A stretch of DNA of 64,000 bases from positions 930,001 to 994,000 of the forward strand of contig NZ_FQVU01000001.1 of NCBI RefSeq assembly GCF_900129455.1, read 5' to 3'. The stretch's first letter is position 1; each line of letters begins with the position of its first letter. The translations under genes and the position numbers were made by a program. Source of the DNA: Jatrophihabitans endophyticus. GTDB taxonomy: Bacteria; Actinomycetota; Actinomycetes; Mycobacteriales; Jatrophihabitantaceae. The notes below the pieces were generated by a model that worked only from the letters and a program-made list of their open reading frames with translations, did not search any database and was not told the origin of the DNA. Shown here in pieces: positions 42,401-50,829 of this stretch.

Positions 42401-43804
42401 CTACCGCCCCGGCCCGTGCCGGCCGCGCGCGTACCCGGCCGCGGCGACGATGGCGCCGAACTGGACCCCGACGAGCGAGCGGATCGGCAGCGTCTCGGCC
42501 GGCGTGACGGCAAGCGCTGCCTCGGCCCACTCCTGGTAGACCCGCGTCATCCGGCGGTACTGCTCGCGGATCGCCGGCGTGCCGTTGCCGGCGCCGATCT
42601 CGGCCTCGAGCAGCCGGAGGGTCATGCCGCCGTACCGCATGCGGAAACCGTGGACGAGATCACCGCCGGTGAAGACCTCGGCGACGGTCGCGGGCCGATC
42701 GTTCTCGGCCAGCTCGGCGCGCCGGCCCTCCTGCTCGCCGTCCAGGACGAAGTGGGGGGCGAACTGGCGCAGCGCGCGCAGGAACGGCGAGTCCAGCGTG
42801 CGCTCCCCCGCCGTCGCCTCGAGCACCGAGAGCACCGTGTACCCGAGCTCGGTGAGACCGTCGGCGCGCCCGCGCAGCACGTCGGGGTAGGACGTCGCGC
42901 TCGGCCGCTCGTCGGCGGCGTCCGGGTGCGACCAGTACGGCAGCTCGCTCACCAGCGACAGCGTGTTGTACCGGGCCGCGTAGGCGGCGCTGGACGTCCC
43001 GCTCGCGAGCCCGCGGGTGGGGTCCATGCCCAGGGAGCTGACGAACTCGTAGTGCGCCTCGACGCCGGTCTCGCCGAAGACGGCGGTCGCGTACCGGGGG
43101 ACGTACGGCACCTCGGGCTCGCCGGAGTCCAGTGGCACGCCGAGGTGCGCGGGGACGGCGTGCAGCTGCGGGTACAGCTCCGCGGCCTCGGTGTTGAGGT
43201 AGTAGTAGACGCCGCCGAGCTCGCCGTTGTGCAGCGAGCACAGGAAGGTGGGACGCACGTCGTCGATGAGCCGCATCAGCGCGAGCGTCTCGGGGATGAC
43301 GCGGTCGAAGTAGAGCTCCTTGTACTCCAGCGGGAACGTCCACTCGACCTGCTCGTCCGACGCCGGGCGGTAGAAGCGGCGGCCGTACTCCGCGCGGTCG
43401 AGGGTGCCGCAGAACCACCCCTCGTTCAGCCGCATCCCGTCCGGGTCGACACAGCCGATGATGTGCCAGGTGTAGCCGAGCGACGTCCGCAGCTCCGCGT
43501 CCTCGACCAGCACGCGGGCCAGGTGCAACGCGGTCGGGCCGCCGATGGGCTCGTTGGGATGGACGCCGCCGACGATGACGGCGTGGTCGTCCCCGTCGCC
43601 GATCGTGAGGCAGTGGATGGCCTCGCCGAGGCGCGAGGAGCCGATGCGCCGGCGCCGCACGAGCGCCGGCGCGCCGGCCGCGAGGTCGTCGAACGCGGCG
43701 ACGAGCTCGTCCACGCTGGGGAAGCGCTCGATCTGCGGTACCTCGTCGACGAGCGCGAGGATACGGTCGAGCGGCAGCGCGGGGTCCGTGTCGGCACGGT
43801 TCAC
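42401..43804 (-). CDS. M14-family zinc carboxypeptidase (cytoplasmic)
   Basis: 467 aa metallopeptidase. First zinc motif HxxE in VGGVHPNEPIGGPTALHLAR, third zinc ligand in SLHNGELGG, and a possible catalytic Glu in SLVSELPYW. The substrate-binding Asn/Arg region (GCVDPDGMRLNEGWF) is also seen. No signal peptide, so it acts on imported peptides. It is encoded between the receptor and the permeases of the Opp system; this strongly links it to processing of the transported compound. GTG start in a GTGA overlap with the receptor stop. Confidence 0.9.
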   Translation of the reverse strand: MNRADTDPALPLDRILALVDEVPQIERFPSVDELVAAFDDLAAGAPALVRRRRIGSSRLGEAIHCLTIGDGDDHAVIVGGVHPNEPIGGPTALHLARVLVEDAELRTSLGYTWHIIGCVDPDGMRLNEGWFCGTLDRAEYGRRFYRPASDEQVEWTFPLEYKELYFDRVIPETLALMRLIDDVRPTFLCSLHNGELGGVYYYLNTEAAELYPQLHAVPAHLGVPLDSGEPEVPYVPRYATAVFGETGVEAHYEFVSSLGMDPTRGLASGTSSAAYAARYNTLSLVSELPYWSHPDAADERPSATSYPDVLRGRADGLTELGYTVLSVLEATAGERTLDSPFLRALRQFAPHFVLDGEQEGRRAELAENDRPATVAEVFTGGDLVHGFRMRYGGMTLRLLEAEIGAGNGTPAIREQYRRMTRVYQEWAEAALAVTPAETLPIRSLVGVQFGAIVAAAGYARGRHGPGR

Positions 43805-45423
43805 CCCTTGGTCACCGCCTCGTAGTCGGTGTCGATCTGGAACGGCCGGGCGTGGACGTTCTTCACCTTGCTCGAGTACACGAACGGGAACGCCTCGTAG
43901 AACATCGGCACGACCGGGAAGTCGCTCTCGATCGCGCGCTCGGCGGCGTGGTACGCGCTCACCGCGGCAGCGGTCGACGTCGCCGCGTCCCCCTTGTCGA
44001 CGAGCGCGGTGACCGCCTTGTTGTCGTAACCGCCGACGGAGAAGTTGTACGACCCGCCCGGCGTGAAGAGCTGGCGCAGCGTGTCCGTCGCGCTCGGGTA
44101 GGCCGAACCCCACTTGCCGCGCCACGGACCACCGGTGACCGACCGCTTCTGCAGGTCGGCGAAGAAGTCGGAGAAGTTCGTCGTCGGCTTCGCGGTGGCG
44201 TCGATGCCGAGGTTGCTGCGCAGCTGGTTGGCGACCGCCTGGAAGGCCTGGTCGTACCCCGCGCCGCCCGGGAAGGTGATCGTCATCGGGCCGGACCAGC
44301 CACCGGCCTCGCGCAGCAGTTGCTTGGCGCGCGTCGCGTCGAAGCGGCAGTACTGGCAGGCGTGGGTCGAGCCGCCGACCATCGTGGTCGCGAGCAGCGA
44401 GTCGGCCGGCGTGTAGAGACCGCCGAAGATCGCCTTGTTGATGGCGGGTCGGTCGACGGCGAGGCTGATCGCCTGGCGCAGCTTGACGTTGCGGAACCGC
44501 TTGTCGAACAGCGGGAAGCCGAGGAACTCGATCGAGGCGCCGCTCGACTTCGCGACCCTGCTGCCGAAGTCCTTCGCGATCTGCGGGAACTTGTCCTGGG
44601 GGGCGAGGGCGATGTCGACGTTGCCGGCGACGGTGTCGGTGTACGCGGTGTCGGGGCTCGTGTACATCCGGAAGACGATGTTGGCGACCTTGCCCTTGTT
44701 CGCGCCCTTGTAGCCGTCGTACTTCTTCAGCTTGACCTGCTGGTTCAGCTTCGCCGGGCCGGCCATCTCGTACGGGCCGTCGCCGATGGGCTTCGTGCGG
44801 AACGCGGCGAGGTTCGCGAGCCCGGCCTTGGGCATCGGGTAGTAGCCGGTCTGCCCCTGGCTCAGCTTGAGCGGGAACTGGCTGTCGGGCTGCGTCAGGT
44901 TCACCCGCAGCGTGTATCGGCCCGTCACCGTGACGCCCGAGAGGGTCTTGGCCGTGGGCTTTCCCTTCGCCGGGTGCACCGCGTCGTAGCCGACCACGTT
45001 CGCCAGCTGGGAGCTGTTGACGTACGCATTGGGCCCGTACGCGGTGAGGTTCCAGCCGTCGGCGTAGCTCTGGGCCGTCACCGGTTCGCCGTTGTGGAAC
45101 GTCCACCCGGGGCGGAACGTGATCGTCCACGTCCGGCTGCCGTTGCTGCCGGTCACGGCGCTGGCCTGGACGTACTTCAGGCTGCCGTCGGGGTTGAACG
45201 ACACGATGGGGCTGAACAGGATCCCGAGCTCGGAGAAGGACAGCGCGGTGTTGCCGGGCACGAGCGTGTCCAGCTCGCTGTTGCCGTCGGCGACGACGAG
45301 CGTTCCGCCGGAGCCGCCGCCCGATCCGCCGCCGCACGCGGCGGTCGCCGCGACGCAGCCGAGCGCGACGATCCCGGCGACGACACGGCTGGTACGGGGG
45401 ACGACGCGACTCGCACGGAACAT
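43801..45423 (-). CDS. Oligopeptide-type ABC transporter substrate-binding lipoprotein
   Basis: 540 aa SBP family 5 receptor. Lipoprotein signal (VVAGIVALGCVAATAACGGG), then GGTLVVADGNSELDTLVPGN, WTITFRPGWTFHNGEPVTAQSYADGWNLTA, LTQPDSQFPLKLSQGQTGYYPMP and KPIGDGPYEM, all typical. ATG at 45423 with GAGGAG 5 bases upstream is chosen over the in-frame start 36 bp earlier. First gene of the operon receptor, M14 peptidase, oppB, C, D, F. The 18-bp motif (copy B) stands 58 bp upstream. The substrate is unknown, probably a peptide or peptide-like compound given its peptidase neighbour. Confidence 0.95.
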   Translation of the reverse strand: MFRASRVVPRTSRVVAGIVALGCVAATAACGGGSGGGSGGTLVVADGNSELDTLVPGNTALSFSELGILFSPIVSFNPDGSLKYVQASAVTGSNGSRTWTITFRPGWTFHNGEPVTAQSYADGWNLTAYGPNAYVNSSQLANVVGYDAVHPAKGKPTAKTLSGVTVTGRYTLRVNLTQPDSQFPLKLSQGQTGYYPMPKAGLANLAAFRTKPIGDGPYEMAGPAKLNQQVKLKKYDGYKGANKGKVANIVFRMYTSPDTAYTDTVAGNVDIALAPQDKFPQIAKDFGSRVAKSSGASIEFLGFPLFDKRFRNVKLRQAISLAVDRPAINKAIFGGLYTPADSLLATTMVGGSTHACQYCRFDATRAKQLLREAGGWSGPMTITFPGGAGYDQAFQAVANQLRSNLGIDATAKPTTNFSDFFADLQKRSVTGGPWRGKWGSAYPSATDTLRQLFTPGGSYNFSVGGYDNKAVTALVDKGDAATSTAAAVSAYHAAERAIESDFPVVPMFYEAFPFVYSSKVKNVHARPFQIDTDYEAVTKG

Positions 45424-45480
45424 CCGAACTCCTCGGGCTGCCGGAAGCGGTGGTGTCACACTCTTGCAGAGGTTTCGAGC

Positions 45481-45498
45481 ATTCGGAAGATTCTGAAT
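45481..45498 (-). promoter_or_regulatory. Shared operator motif, copy B (Opp operon / GbsR-MarR gene)
   Basis: ATTCGGAAGATTCTGAAT, an imperfect palindrome (TTCGGAA / TTCTGAA halves). It lies 58 bp upstream of the receptor gene and 93 bp upstream of the divergent GbsR/MarR gene. Same pattern as copy A at 34835-34852. Confidence 0.6.
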
Positions 45499-45591
45499 GT
45501 TACGAGCAGATCAACGCTTCGGCGTGGACGTGCGAGGCGGACCCCGGGGCCGGGATAGGTTGGGCCGACCCGCCGGAAAGGACATCCGACC

Positions 45592-46125
45592 GTGGCAGCG
45601 AAGTCGACCCGCCCCGCGTCGCGCCCACCGAGGCGACCGCGCCGTGTCAGCGACGAGAAGCGGCACGAGATCATCGACGACATGGGCGTGCTCTGGGAGG
45701 AGCTCGGCATGCCGCGCTCCGAGGGGCGCATCGTCGGCTGCCTGATGATGAGCAACGAGCCCGCGCTGTCGAGCGCCGACCTCATCGAGCAGCTCGGCAT
45801 GAGCGCCGCGAGCGTCTCCACCGGCACCCGCCGGCTCGCCGAGGTCGGCTTCGTCAAGCGTGTGACCCAGCCCGGCCGGCGCGGTCACTTCTTCCGGGTG
45901 GAGGACGACGTGTGGGGCGCGTTCCTCGCCGGCGAGCGCGGCTACCTGGACAAGCGGGTGGCGTTCGCCGAGAGCGTGCTGGAGCTGCTCGGCCCGGACG
46001 ACGAGGGCCCGCGACGCCGGGTGCAGAACATGCGCGACTACATGAGCTGGCTGCGCACCTACCACCGGCAGATGCTCGGCGACTACGAGAAGTTCAAGCG
46101 CGAGCGCGCCGACCCGGGTCGGTGA
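45592..46125 (+). CDS. GbsR/MarR-family transcriptional regulator
   Basis: 177 aa. The helix-turn-helix part reads DDMGVLWEELGMPRSEGRIVGCLMMSNEPALSSADLIEQLGMSAASVSTGTRRLAEVGFVKRVTQPGRRGHFFRVEDDVW, which is the GbsR pattern ('GmPr..GRi.g.Ll.s.p..l...eLae.l..S.gsvS...r.L...g.v.rv..pG.R...y.'). Helical C-terminus for dimerisation. GTG start. Divergent from the Opp operon and adjacent to operator copy B; predicted to sense the transported compound or a product and to control both arms of the locus. Its last 32 bp overlap the convergent hydratase gene. Confidence 0.9.
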   Translation: MAAKSTRPASRPPRRPRRVSDEKRHEIIDDMGVLWEELGMPRSEGRIVGCLMMSNEPALSSADLIEQLGMSAASVSTGTRRLAEVGFVKRVTQPGRRGHFFRVEDDVWGAFLAGERGYLDKRVAFAESVLELLGPDDEGPRRRVQNMRDYMSWLRTYHRQMLGDYEKFKRERADPGR

Positions 46126-47125
46126 GCGCCGCGTCGGCCCGGGGGTAGACCCGGCGCGCGTTGCGGTCGAACAGCTGCGCCCGGCGTGCGACGTCGGCCG
46201 TCGCGGCCTCGACGTAGCGGCGCGTGTCGTCGTAGTGGTGTCCCGTGCGCGGATCGACGCCGCGTACCGCCCCGATCGCCTCGGAACCGAAGAGCACGTT
46301 CCCGGTGGGGACGACGTCCAGCAGCAGGTCCATGCCGGGCTGGTGGTAGACGCAGGTGTCGACGAAGACGTTGCCGAGCACCGCCTCCTCGAGCGGGGGG
46401 CGACCCAGCATCTCGGCGAGCCCCCGGTAGCGGCCCCAGTGGTAGGGCACGGCTCCCCCGCCGTGCGGGATCACGAGGCGCAGTTCCGGCAGGTCGGTGA
46501 ACAGCGAGCTGTCGAGCAGCTGCATGAACGCGGTGGTGTCGGCGTTGAGGTAGTGCGCGCCGGTGGCGTGGAACGCCGGATTCGCTGACGCCGACACGTG
46601 CACCATCGCGGGCACGTCGAGCTCGATCAGCGCCTCGTAGAGCGGGTACCAGGAGCGGTCGGTCAGCGGCGGCGCCGTCCAGTACCCGCCGCTCGGGTCG
46701 GGGTTCAGGTTGCATCCGACGAAGCCGAGCCCGGTGACGCAGCGCCGCAGCTCGGCGACCGCGCCGCCGATCGGGGCGGTCGGGGACTGCGGCAGCTGGG
46801 CGACGGGCAGGAACCGGCCGGGGTGCAGGTCCGCGACCCGGTGCACGAGGTCGTTGCACCGCTCGGCCCACGACCGACTGCTCGCCTCGTCGCCGAGGTG
46901 GTGCCCCATCGCCGAGGCGCGCGGGGAGAAGAGCGTGACGTCCACTCCGCGGGCGTCCATCGCCGCCAGCTGGCCGCCCGCGATCGACGTGCGGATCTCG
47001 TCGTCCGCGATCGTCGGGTAGGGCGGCGGCGCGAGGCCGTCCTCCCACGCCGCGAGCTGTCGCTCGCGCCAGGCGGCGTGCGTGGCGGGCGCCGTCGTGT
47101 AATGGCCGTGACAGTCGACGATCAC
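46094..47125 (-). CDS. 4-oxalomesaconate hydratase-like amidohydrolase (LigJ type)
   Basis: 343 aa, amidohydrolase family 2 (ACMSD-like). Metal motif at the N-terminus: [13 protein letters not shown] (HxH). Further ligands and conserved pieces: MVHVSASANP (His), LRLVIPHGGGAVPYHWGR (His), and FGSEAIGAVRGVDPRTGHHYDDTRRYVE, which is close to LigJ-type hydratases. LigJ adds water to 4-oxalomesaconate to give 4-carboxy-4-hydroxy-2-oxoadipate in gallate/protocatechuate meta-cleavage pathways. GTG start overlapping the tautomerase stop; third gene of the operon LigK/GalC, GalD, LigJ. Confidence 0.85.
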   Translation of the reverse strand: MIVDCHGHYTTAPATHAAWRERQLAAWEDGLAPPPYPTIADDEIRTSIAGGQLAAMDARGVDVTLFSPRASAMGHHLGDEASSRSWAERCNDLVHRVADLHPGRFLPVAQLPQSPTAPIGGAVAELRRCVTGLGFVGCNLNPDPSGGYWTAPPLTDRSWYPLYEALIELDVPAMVHVSASANPAFHATGAHYLNADTTAFMQLLDSSLFTDLPELRLVIPHGGGAVPYHWGRYRGLAEMLGRPPLEEAVLGNVFVDTCVYHQPGMDLLLDVVPTGNVLFGSEAIGAVRGVDPRTGHHYDDTRRYVEAATADVARRAQLFDRNARRVYPRADAALTDPGRRARA

Positions 47126-48210
47126 GGGGCCACTGCCCCCGGCACGAGCACCTCGCCGCGCATCAGGAGCCGTGCCGTGCTGACGATGCCGGCGCGACGC
47201 ACCTCGACGTCGGCGGAGTCCGCGAGCTCCACCACGACCTCGACGCGTCCGCTCGGGTGCTCGACGGCGACCCCCTGGTGATCGCCGTCGGGGCGGCGCG
47301 CGATGCCGTCCGCGACCGAGCCCGGCAGCAGGCACGCCGTCGCCACCGACACGGCGCCGAAGACGCCGACGGCGTCGTGCACGCGGTGCGGGATGAAGGT
47401 GCGGGTGCTGACCAGCCCGCCCGCGCGGGGCGGCGCGAGCAGGCTCACCTTCGGCACCGATCCGGCCCGGACGTCGCCGAGACCCATCGCCGCGCCCGCG
47501 GCGAGCCGCAGCGACTCGACCGCGTCCACCAGCCGCCGGTCGCCCTCCAGCTCGGCCGGCGACTCGTACCCGCCGACCCCCAGCTCGGCGGCGGCGACGC
47601 AGACCACCGGCATGCCGTTGTCCACGCAGGTGACCCGCACGCCGTCGAGAACGTCGAGCCGGTTGCCCGTGGGCAGCAGCGCGCCGCAGCTCGAGCCCGC
47701 GAGCCCTGCGAAGTCGACGGCCACGGCGGCGTGCGTGCCGGGCACCCCGTCGATGCGGGTGTCACCGTCGTAGCGGGCCGCCCCGCCCTCGGTCGGCACG
47801 TGGGCCACGGCGAGGCTCGCCGTGTTCGCCAGCCAGATCCGCACCGGGGTGGTGGCCCCGGCCGCGACGGGGACGAGCCCCTCGTCCACGGCGAACGGCC
47901 CCACGGCGACGAGCATGTTGCCGCAGTTCTGGCTGCCCGACACCTCCCGCCGGTCCGGGCGCACCTGCAGGAACAGGTACTCGACATCGGCGTCCGGTCG
48001 GTCCGACGGCCGCACCACGGCGACCTTGGAGGTGAGCGGGTGCGCCCCGCCGACGCCGTCGATCTGCCGCGGGTCGGGCGAGCCCATCGCAGCGAGCAGC
48101 AGCGCGTCACGCTCGGTCGGGTCGTCGGGCAGCTCGGCCGCGTGCAGGACGAGCCCCTTGGACGTGCCGCCGCGCATCAGCGAGGCCCGGACCGCGCGCT
48201 GCCGCGTCAC
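47122..48210 (-). CDS. 4-oxalomesaconate tautomerase-like PrpF-family isomerase (GalD type)
   Basis: 362 aa PrpF family. N-terminal [17 protein letters not shown] is the PrpF/GalD signature; also [49 protein letters not shown] (catalytic-region Cys) and the second-half [23 protein letters not shown]. GalD converts the keto/enol forms of 4-oxalomesaconate made by gallate cleavage. The assignment over other PrpF isomerases rests on the two flanking pathway genes. GTG start in a GTGA overlap with the aldolase gene. Confidence 0.87.
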   Translation of the reverse strand: MTRQRAVRASLMRGGTSKGLVLHAAELPDDPTERDALLLAAMGSPDPRQIDGVGGAHPLTSKVAVVRPSDRPDADVEYLFLQVRPDRREVSGSQNCGNMLVAVGPFAVDEGLVPVAAGATTPVRIWLANTASLAVAHVPTEGGAARYDGDTRIDGVPGTHAAVAVDFAGLAGSSCGALLPTGNRLDVLDGVRVTCVDNGMPVVCVAAAELGVGGYESPAELEGDRRLVDAVESLRLAAGAAMGLGDVRAGSVPKVSLLAPPRAGGLVSTRTFIPHRVHDAVGVFGAVSVATACLLPGSVADGIARRPDGDHQGVAVEHPSGRVEVVVELADSADVEVRRAGIVSTARLLMRGEVLVPGAVAP

Positions 48211-48911
48211 CGGTCGTCCCGGTCCGCGTCGTCGTCGTAGGGGCGGTAAGTCAGACCTCGCGCCGCGAGCTCGTCACGCATGCCGTCGAGATCGAGGCCG
48301 AGCTCGCCGGCCGCGAGTCGCTCGCGCTTCACCGCCTCGCGGGCCTCCCGTTCGCGCGCGGCCGCGAGCACGCGTCCCGCGTCGCGGCGCGGGACGGCCA
48401 CCACCCCGTCGTCGTCGGCCACGACCACGTCGCCGGGCTCGATACGGACGCCGGCGCACACGATCGGCGTCTGGACGTTGCCGAGGGTCCGCTTGACGGT
48501 CCCCTGCGCGCTGACCGCGGCCGACCACACCGGGAAGCGCAGGTCGGTGAGCTCCGCGGTGTCGCGGACGCCGGCGTCGATCACCAGGCCGCGCACGCCG
48601 TGGGCGCGCAGGCTCGTCGCCAGCAGCTCGCCGAAGTAGCCGTCCTCGCACGGGCTGGTCGGCGTGACGACGAGCAGGTCGCCGGGGCGGGCCTGTTCGA
48701 CGGCGACGTGCAGCATCCAGTTGTCCCCGGGCGCGACCTCGCAGGTCAGGGCGGTCCCGGCGACACGGGCCGGCCGGTACACCGGGCGCAGCCGGCTGGC
48801 GAGCAGGCCGCGCCGGCCCCGCGCCTCGGCGATCGTGGCGACGCCGCACGCCGCGAGCCCGGCCACGAGCTCGGCGTCGGCCCGGGGCGTGCCGGTGACC
48901 ACCGTCGCCAT
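48207..48911 (-). CDS. 4-carboxy-4-hydroxy-2-oxoadipate aldolase / oxaloacetate decarboxylase-like (LigK/GalC, RraA fold)
   Basis: 234 aa. RraA-like class II aldolase: [84 protein letters not shown] (the G-x-x-G-E-L and D-x-x-R-D metal/substrate motif of the aldolases), and [15 protein letters not shown]. LigK/GalC cleaves 4-carboxy-4-hydroxy-2-oxoadipate to oxaloacetate and pyruvate. First gene of the minus-strand pathway operon, directly behind the GntR operators at 48926-48949. ATG. Confidence 0.88.
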   Translation of the reverse strand: MATVVTGTPRADAELVAGLAACGVATIAEARGRRGLLASRLRPVYRPARVAGTALTCEVAPGDNWMLHVAVEQARPGDLLVVTPTSPCEDGYFGELLATSLRAHGVRGLVIDAGVRDTAELTDLRFPVWSAAVSAQGTVKRTLGNVQTPIVCAGVRIEPGDVVVADDDGVVAVPRRDAGRVLAAAREREAREAVKRERLAAGELGLDLDGMRDELAARGLTYRPYDDDADRDDR

Positions 48912-48925
48912 CGTTCACCTCCATG

Positions 48926-48949
48926 ATTGTTGACGATTTTGTGCACAAT
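48926..48949. promoter_or_regulatory. Tandem GntR (FadR-type) operators before the aldolase operon
   Basis: Two sites with centres 12 bp apart: ATTGTTGACGAT (48926-48937) and TTTGTGCACAAT (48938-48949). Both fit the FadR-subfamily form TNGTNNACNA. They start 15 bp before the aldolase ATG and lie in the divergent region shared with the GntR gene, so control of both is expected. Confidence 0.75.
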
Positions 48950-49047
48950 CAGCGGCCGGACGCAAGGGCGAACGAGCTGCCGGGTTCGCGCGCCGCGCTA
49001 TCGTCGACGGACCCGCGCACCGCCCCCCGCCCGTCGAAAGGCCCGCC

Positions 49048-49716
49048 GTGACCTCGCCCTCCACCGCCGGGAGCGGCAGTGCGGACGGCGTCGCCGAGGC
49101 CATCCGCACGGGGATCGCCGCCGGCGAGTACGTGCCGGGCCAGCGGCTCGTCGAGGCCGACCTCACCGACCGTTTCGGCGCCACCCGCGGCGCGGTCCGC
49201 TCGGCGCTGATCACCCTCGGCCACGAGGGTCTCGTCGAGCGCGTCGCCCACCGCGGCGCGCGTGTCCGGACGGTGTCGACGGCGGAGGCCGTCGCGATCA
49301 CCGAGGTGCGAATGGCCCTGGAGGGCCTGTGTGCCTACAAGGCCGCCGAGCGCATCACCGACGTCGAGATCACCGAGCTGCGAGACCTCGGCCGACGCAT
49401 GCAGACCGCCGTCGCCGGTGGCGACGCCGTCGCCTACGCCGAGCTCAACCAGCGGTTGCACGCGCGCGTCCGCGAGATCAGCGCGCAACCGGTGGCCGCC
49501 GACGTCCTGCTGCGGCTGCGCGCGCAGAACGTGCACCACCAGTTCCGGCTGGCCCGGCGGCCGGGCCGGCCGCAGTCGTCCCTGCCGGAGCACCTCGCCA
49601 TCGTCGACGAGGTCTGCTCGCGCAATCCCGAAGCGGCCGAACGCGCCGCCCGGCGCCACCTGCGCAGCGTCATCGACGCGCTCGCCGAGACCCCGGAGCC
49701 CGAGACCGCCCCGTAA
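49048..49716 (+). CDS. GntR-family regulator, FadR subfamily (FCD domain)
   Basis: 222 aa. N-terminal winged helix: VAEAIRTGIAAGEYVPGQRLVEADLTDRFGATRGAVRSALITLGHEGLVERVAHRGARVRTVS. The C-terminal all-helical FCD ligand domain (about 85-210) has EVRMALEGLCAYKAAER, NQRLHARVREIS and the metal-binding histidine in PEHLAIVDEV. GTG start with GAAAGG upstream. It is flanked on both sides by paired operators (48926-48949 and 49728-49750), so it probably represses the ring-cleavage genes and itself until the aromatic substrate or a product binds. Confidence 0.93.
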   Translation: MTSPSTAGSGSADGVAEAIRTGIAAGEYVPGQRLVEADLTDRFGATRGAVRSALITLGHEGLVERVAHRGARVRTVSTAEAVAITEVRMALEGLCAYKAAERITDVEITELRDLGRRMQTAVAGGDAVAYAELNQRLHARVREISAQPVAADVLLRLRAQNVHHQFRLARRPGRPQSSLPEHLAIVDEVCSRNPEAAERAARRHLRSVIDALAETPEPETAP

Positions 49717-49727
49717 AGCGGTGCCCG

Positions 49728-49750
49728 TCGTTGACGAGATCGTTGACAAT
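49728..49750. promoter_or_regulatory. Tandem GntR operators before the dioxygenase operon
   Basis: TCGTTGACGA (49728-49737) and ATCGTTGACAAT (49739-49750), both of the TNGTNNACNA form and with centres again 12 bp apart, as at 48926-48949. They lie just after the GntR gene and 86 bp before the dioxygenase ATG. Confidence 0.75.
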
Positions 49751-49836
49751 CCTGCGTGACCGCGCTTACGGTCCGGCCGTCCGATTCGACCGTTTCCGAG
49801 GCTCGGCGCGCGCCGGTCGCGCCCACGGGGAGAGCG

Positions 49837-50829
49837 ATGCCGCTCCGTCACGAGATCGCCCATCTGAGTCACGTCGAGCTCTTCACCCCGGTCCCGGAGG
49901 AGACCCTGGCCTTCTGCCGCGGCTTCCTCGGCCTGACCGAGACCGGCCGCAGCGGGGACTCGGTCTTCCTGCGGGCCTGGGACGACTACGAGCGGACGAC
50001 GCTCAAGCTCACCGCCCGCGACACGGCGGGAGTCGGCCGGACGAATCTGCGTGCGGCCAGCGACGCGGCCCTGCACCGCCGGGTCGCCGAGATCGAGGCG
50101 ACGGGCCGAGGCGTGGGCTGGCGCGACGGCGATCCCGGTTACGGCCCGGTCTACGTCTTCCACGACCCGGACGGCCACGAGCTCGGCGTCTACCACGAGA
50201 CCGAGTGGTACCGGCCGCCGCCAGAGCTCGCGCCCGCGTTGAGGAACCAGGCGCAGGCGCTGCCGGGGCACGGCATCCCGGTCCGCCGGCTCGACCACGT
50301 CAACTACCTCGGCGTCGACGTCGAGCGCAACCGCGACTACCTGCGCGACGTGCTCGGGGCGCTCGTCACCGAGCAGATCGTGCTCGACGACGGCTCGGTC
50401 GCCGGCAGCTGGACGACCTTCACCAACAAGGGCTACGACGCCGTCTACACCCGCGACCGCACCGGAACGGCCGGGCGGCTGCACCATCTCGCCTTCGCCG
50501 CCGACGGCCGTCCCGACATCCTGCGCGCCGCCGACCTCGCTCTCGACCAGGGCATCTTCATCGAGACCGGCCCGCACAAGCACGCGATCCAGCAGACGTT
50601 CTTCCTCTACGTCTACGAGCCCGGTGGCAACCGCATCGAGCTGTGCCACGCCGGCGCCCGGCTCGTCCTCGCCCCCGACTGGTCACCGGTCGACTGGACC
50701 GAGGCCGAACGCAGGAAGGGACAGGCCTGGGGGTTGCAGACGATCGAGTCGTTCCACACGCACGGCACCCCGCCCGTCGAGCCCACGGCCGTGTCGGCGA
50801 CGACGCCCGGCCCGACGGTGCAGCGATGA
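49837..50829 (+). CDS. Type I extradiol (catechol 2,3-) dioxygenase, VOC superfamily
   Basis: 330 aa with two VOC modules, as in catechol 2,3-dioxygenases. The second, catalytic module carries the 2-His-1-Glu iron site: His in VRRLDHVNYLGVDVE, His in GRLHHLAFAADG, and Glu in YEPGGNRIELCHAG. GPHKHAIQQTFFLYVYEPGGNRIE matches the family fingerprint including the late Tyr/His region. The N-terminal module (LSHVELFTPVPEETLAFCRGFLGL) is the structural copy. ATG at 49837 is chosen because GGGGAG stands 4 bases upstream and the GTG at 49756 has no ribosome site. Substrate inferred to be a carboxylated catechol/pyrogallol from the pathway neighbours. Confidence 0.9.
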   Translation: MPLRHEIAHLSHVELFTPVPEETLAFCRGFLGLTETGRSGDSVFLRAWDDYERTTLKLTARDTAGVGRTNLRAASDAALHRRVAEIEATGRGVGWRDGDPGYGPVYVFHDPDGHELGVYHETEWYRPPPELAPALRNQAQALPGHGIPVRRLDHVNYLGVDVERNRDYLRDVLGALVTEQIVLDDGSVAGSWTTFTNKGYDAVYTRDRTGTAGRLHHLAFAADGRPDILRAADLALDQGIFIETGPHKHAIQQTFFLYVYEPGGNRIELCHAGARLVLAPDWSPVDWTEAERRKGQAWGLQTIESFHTHGTPPVEPTAVSATTPGPTVQR

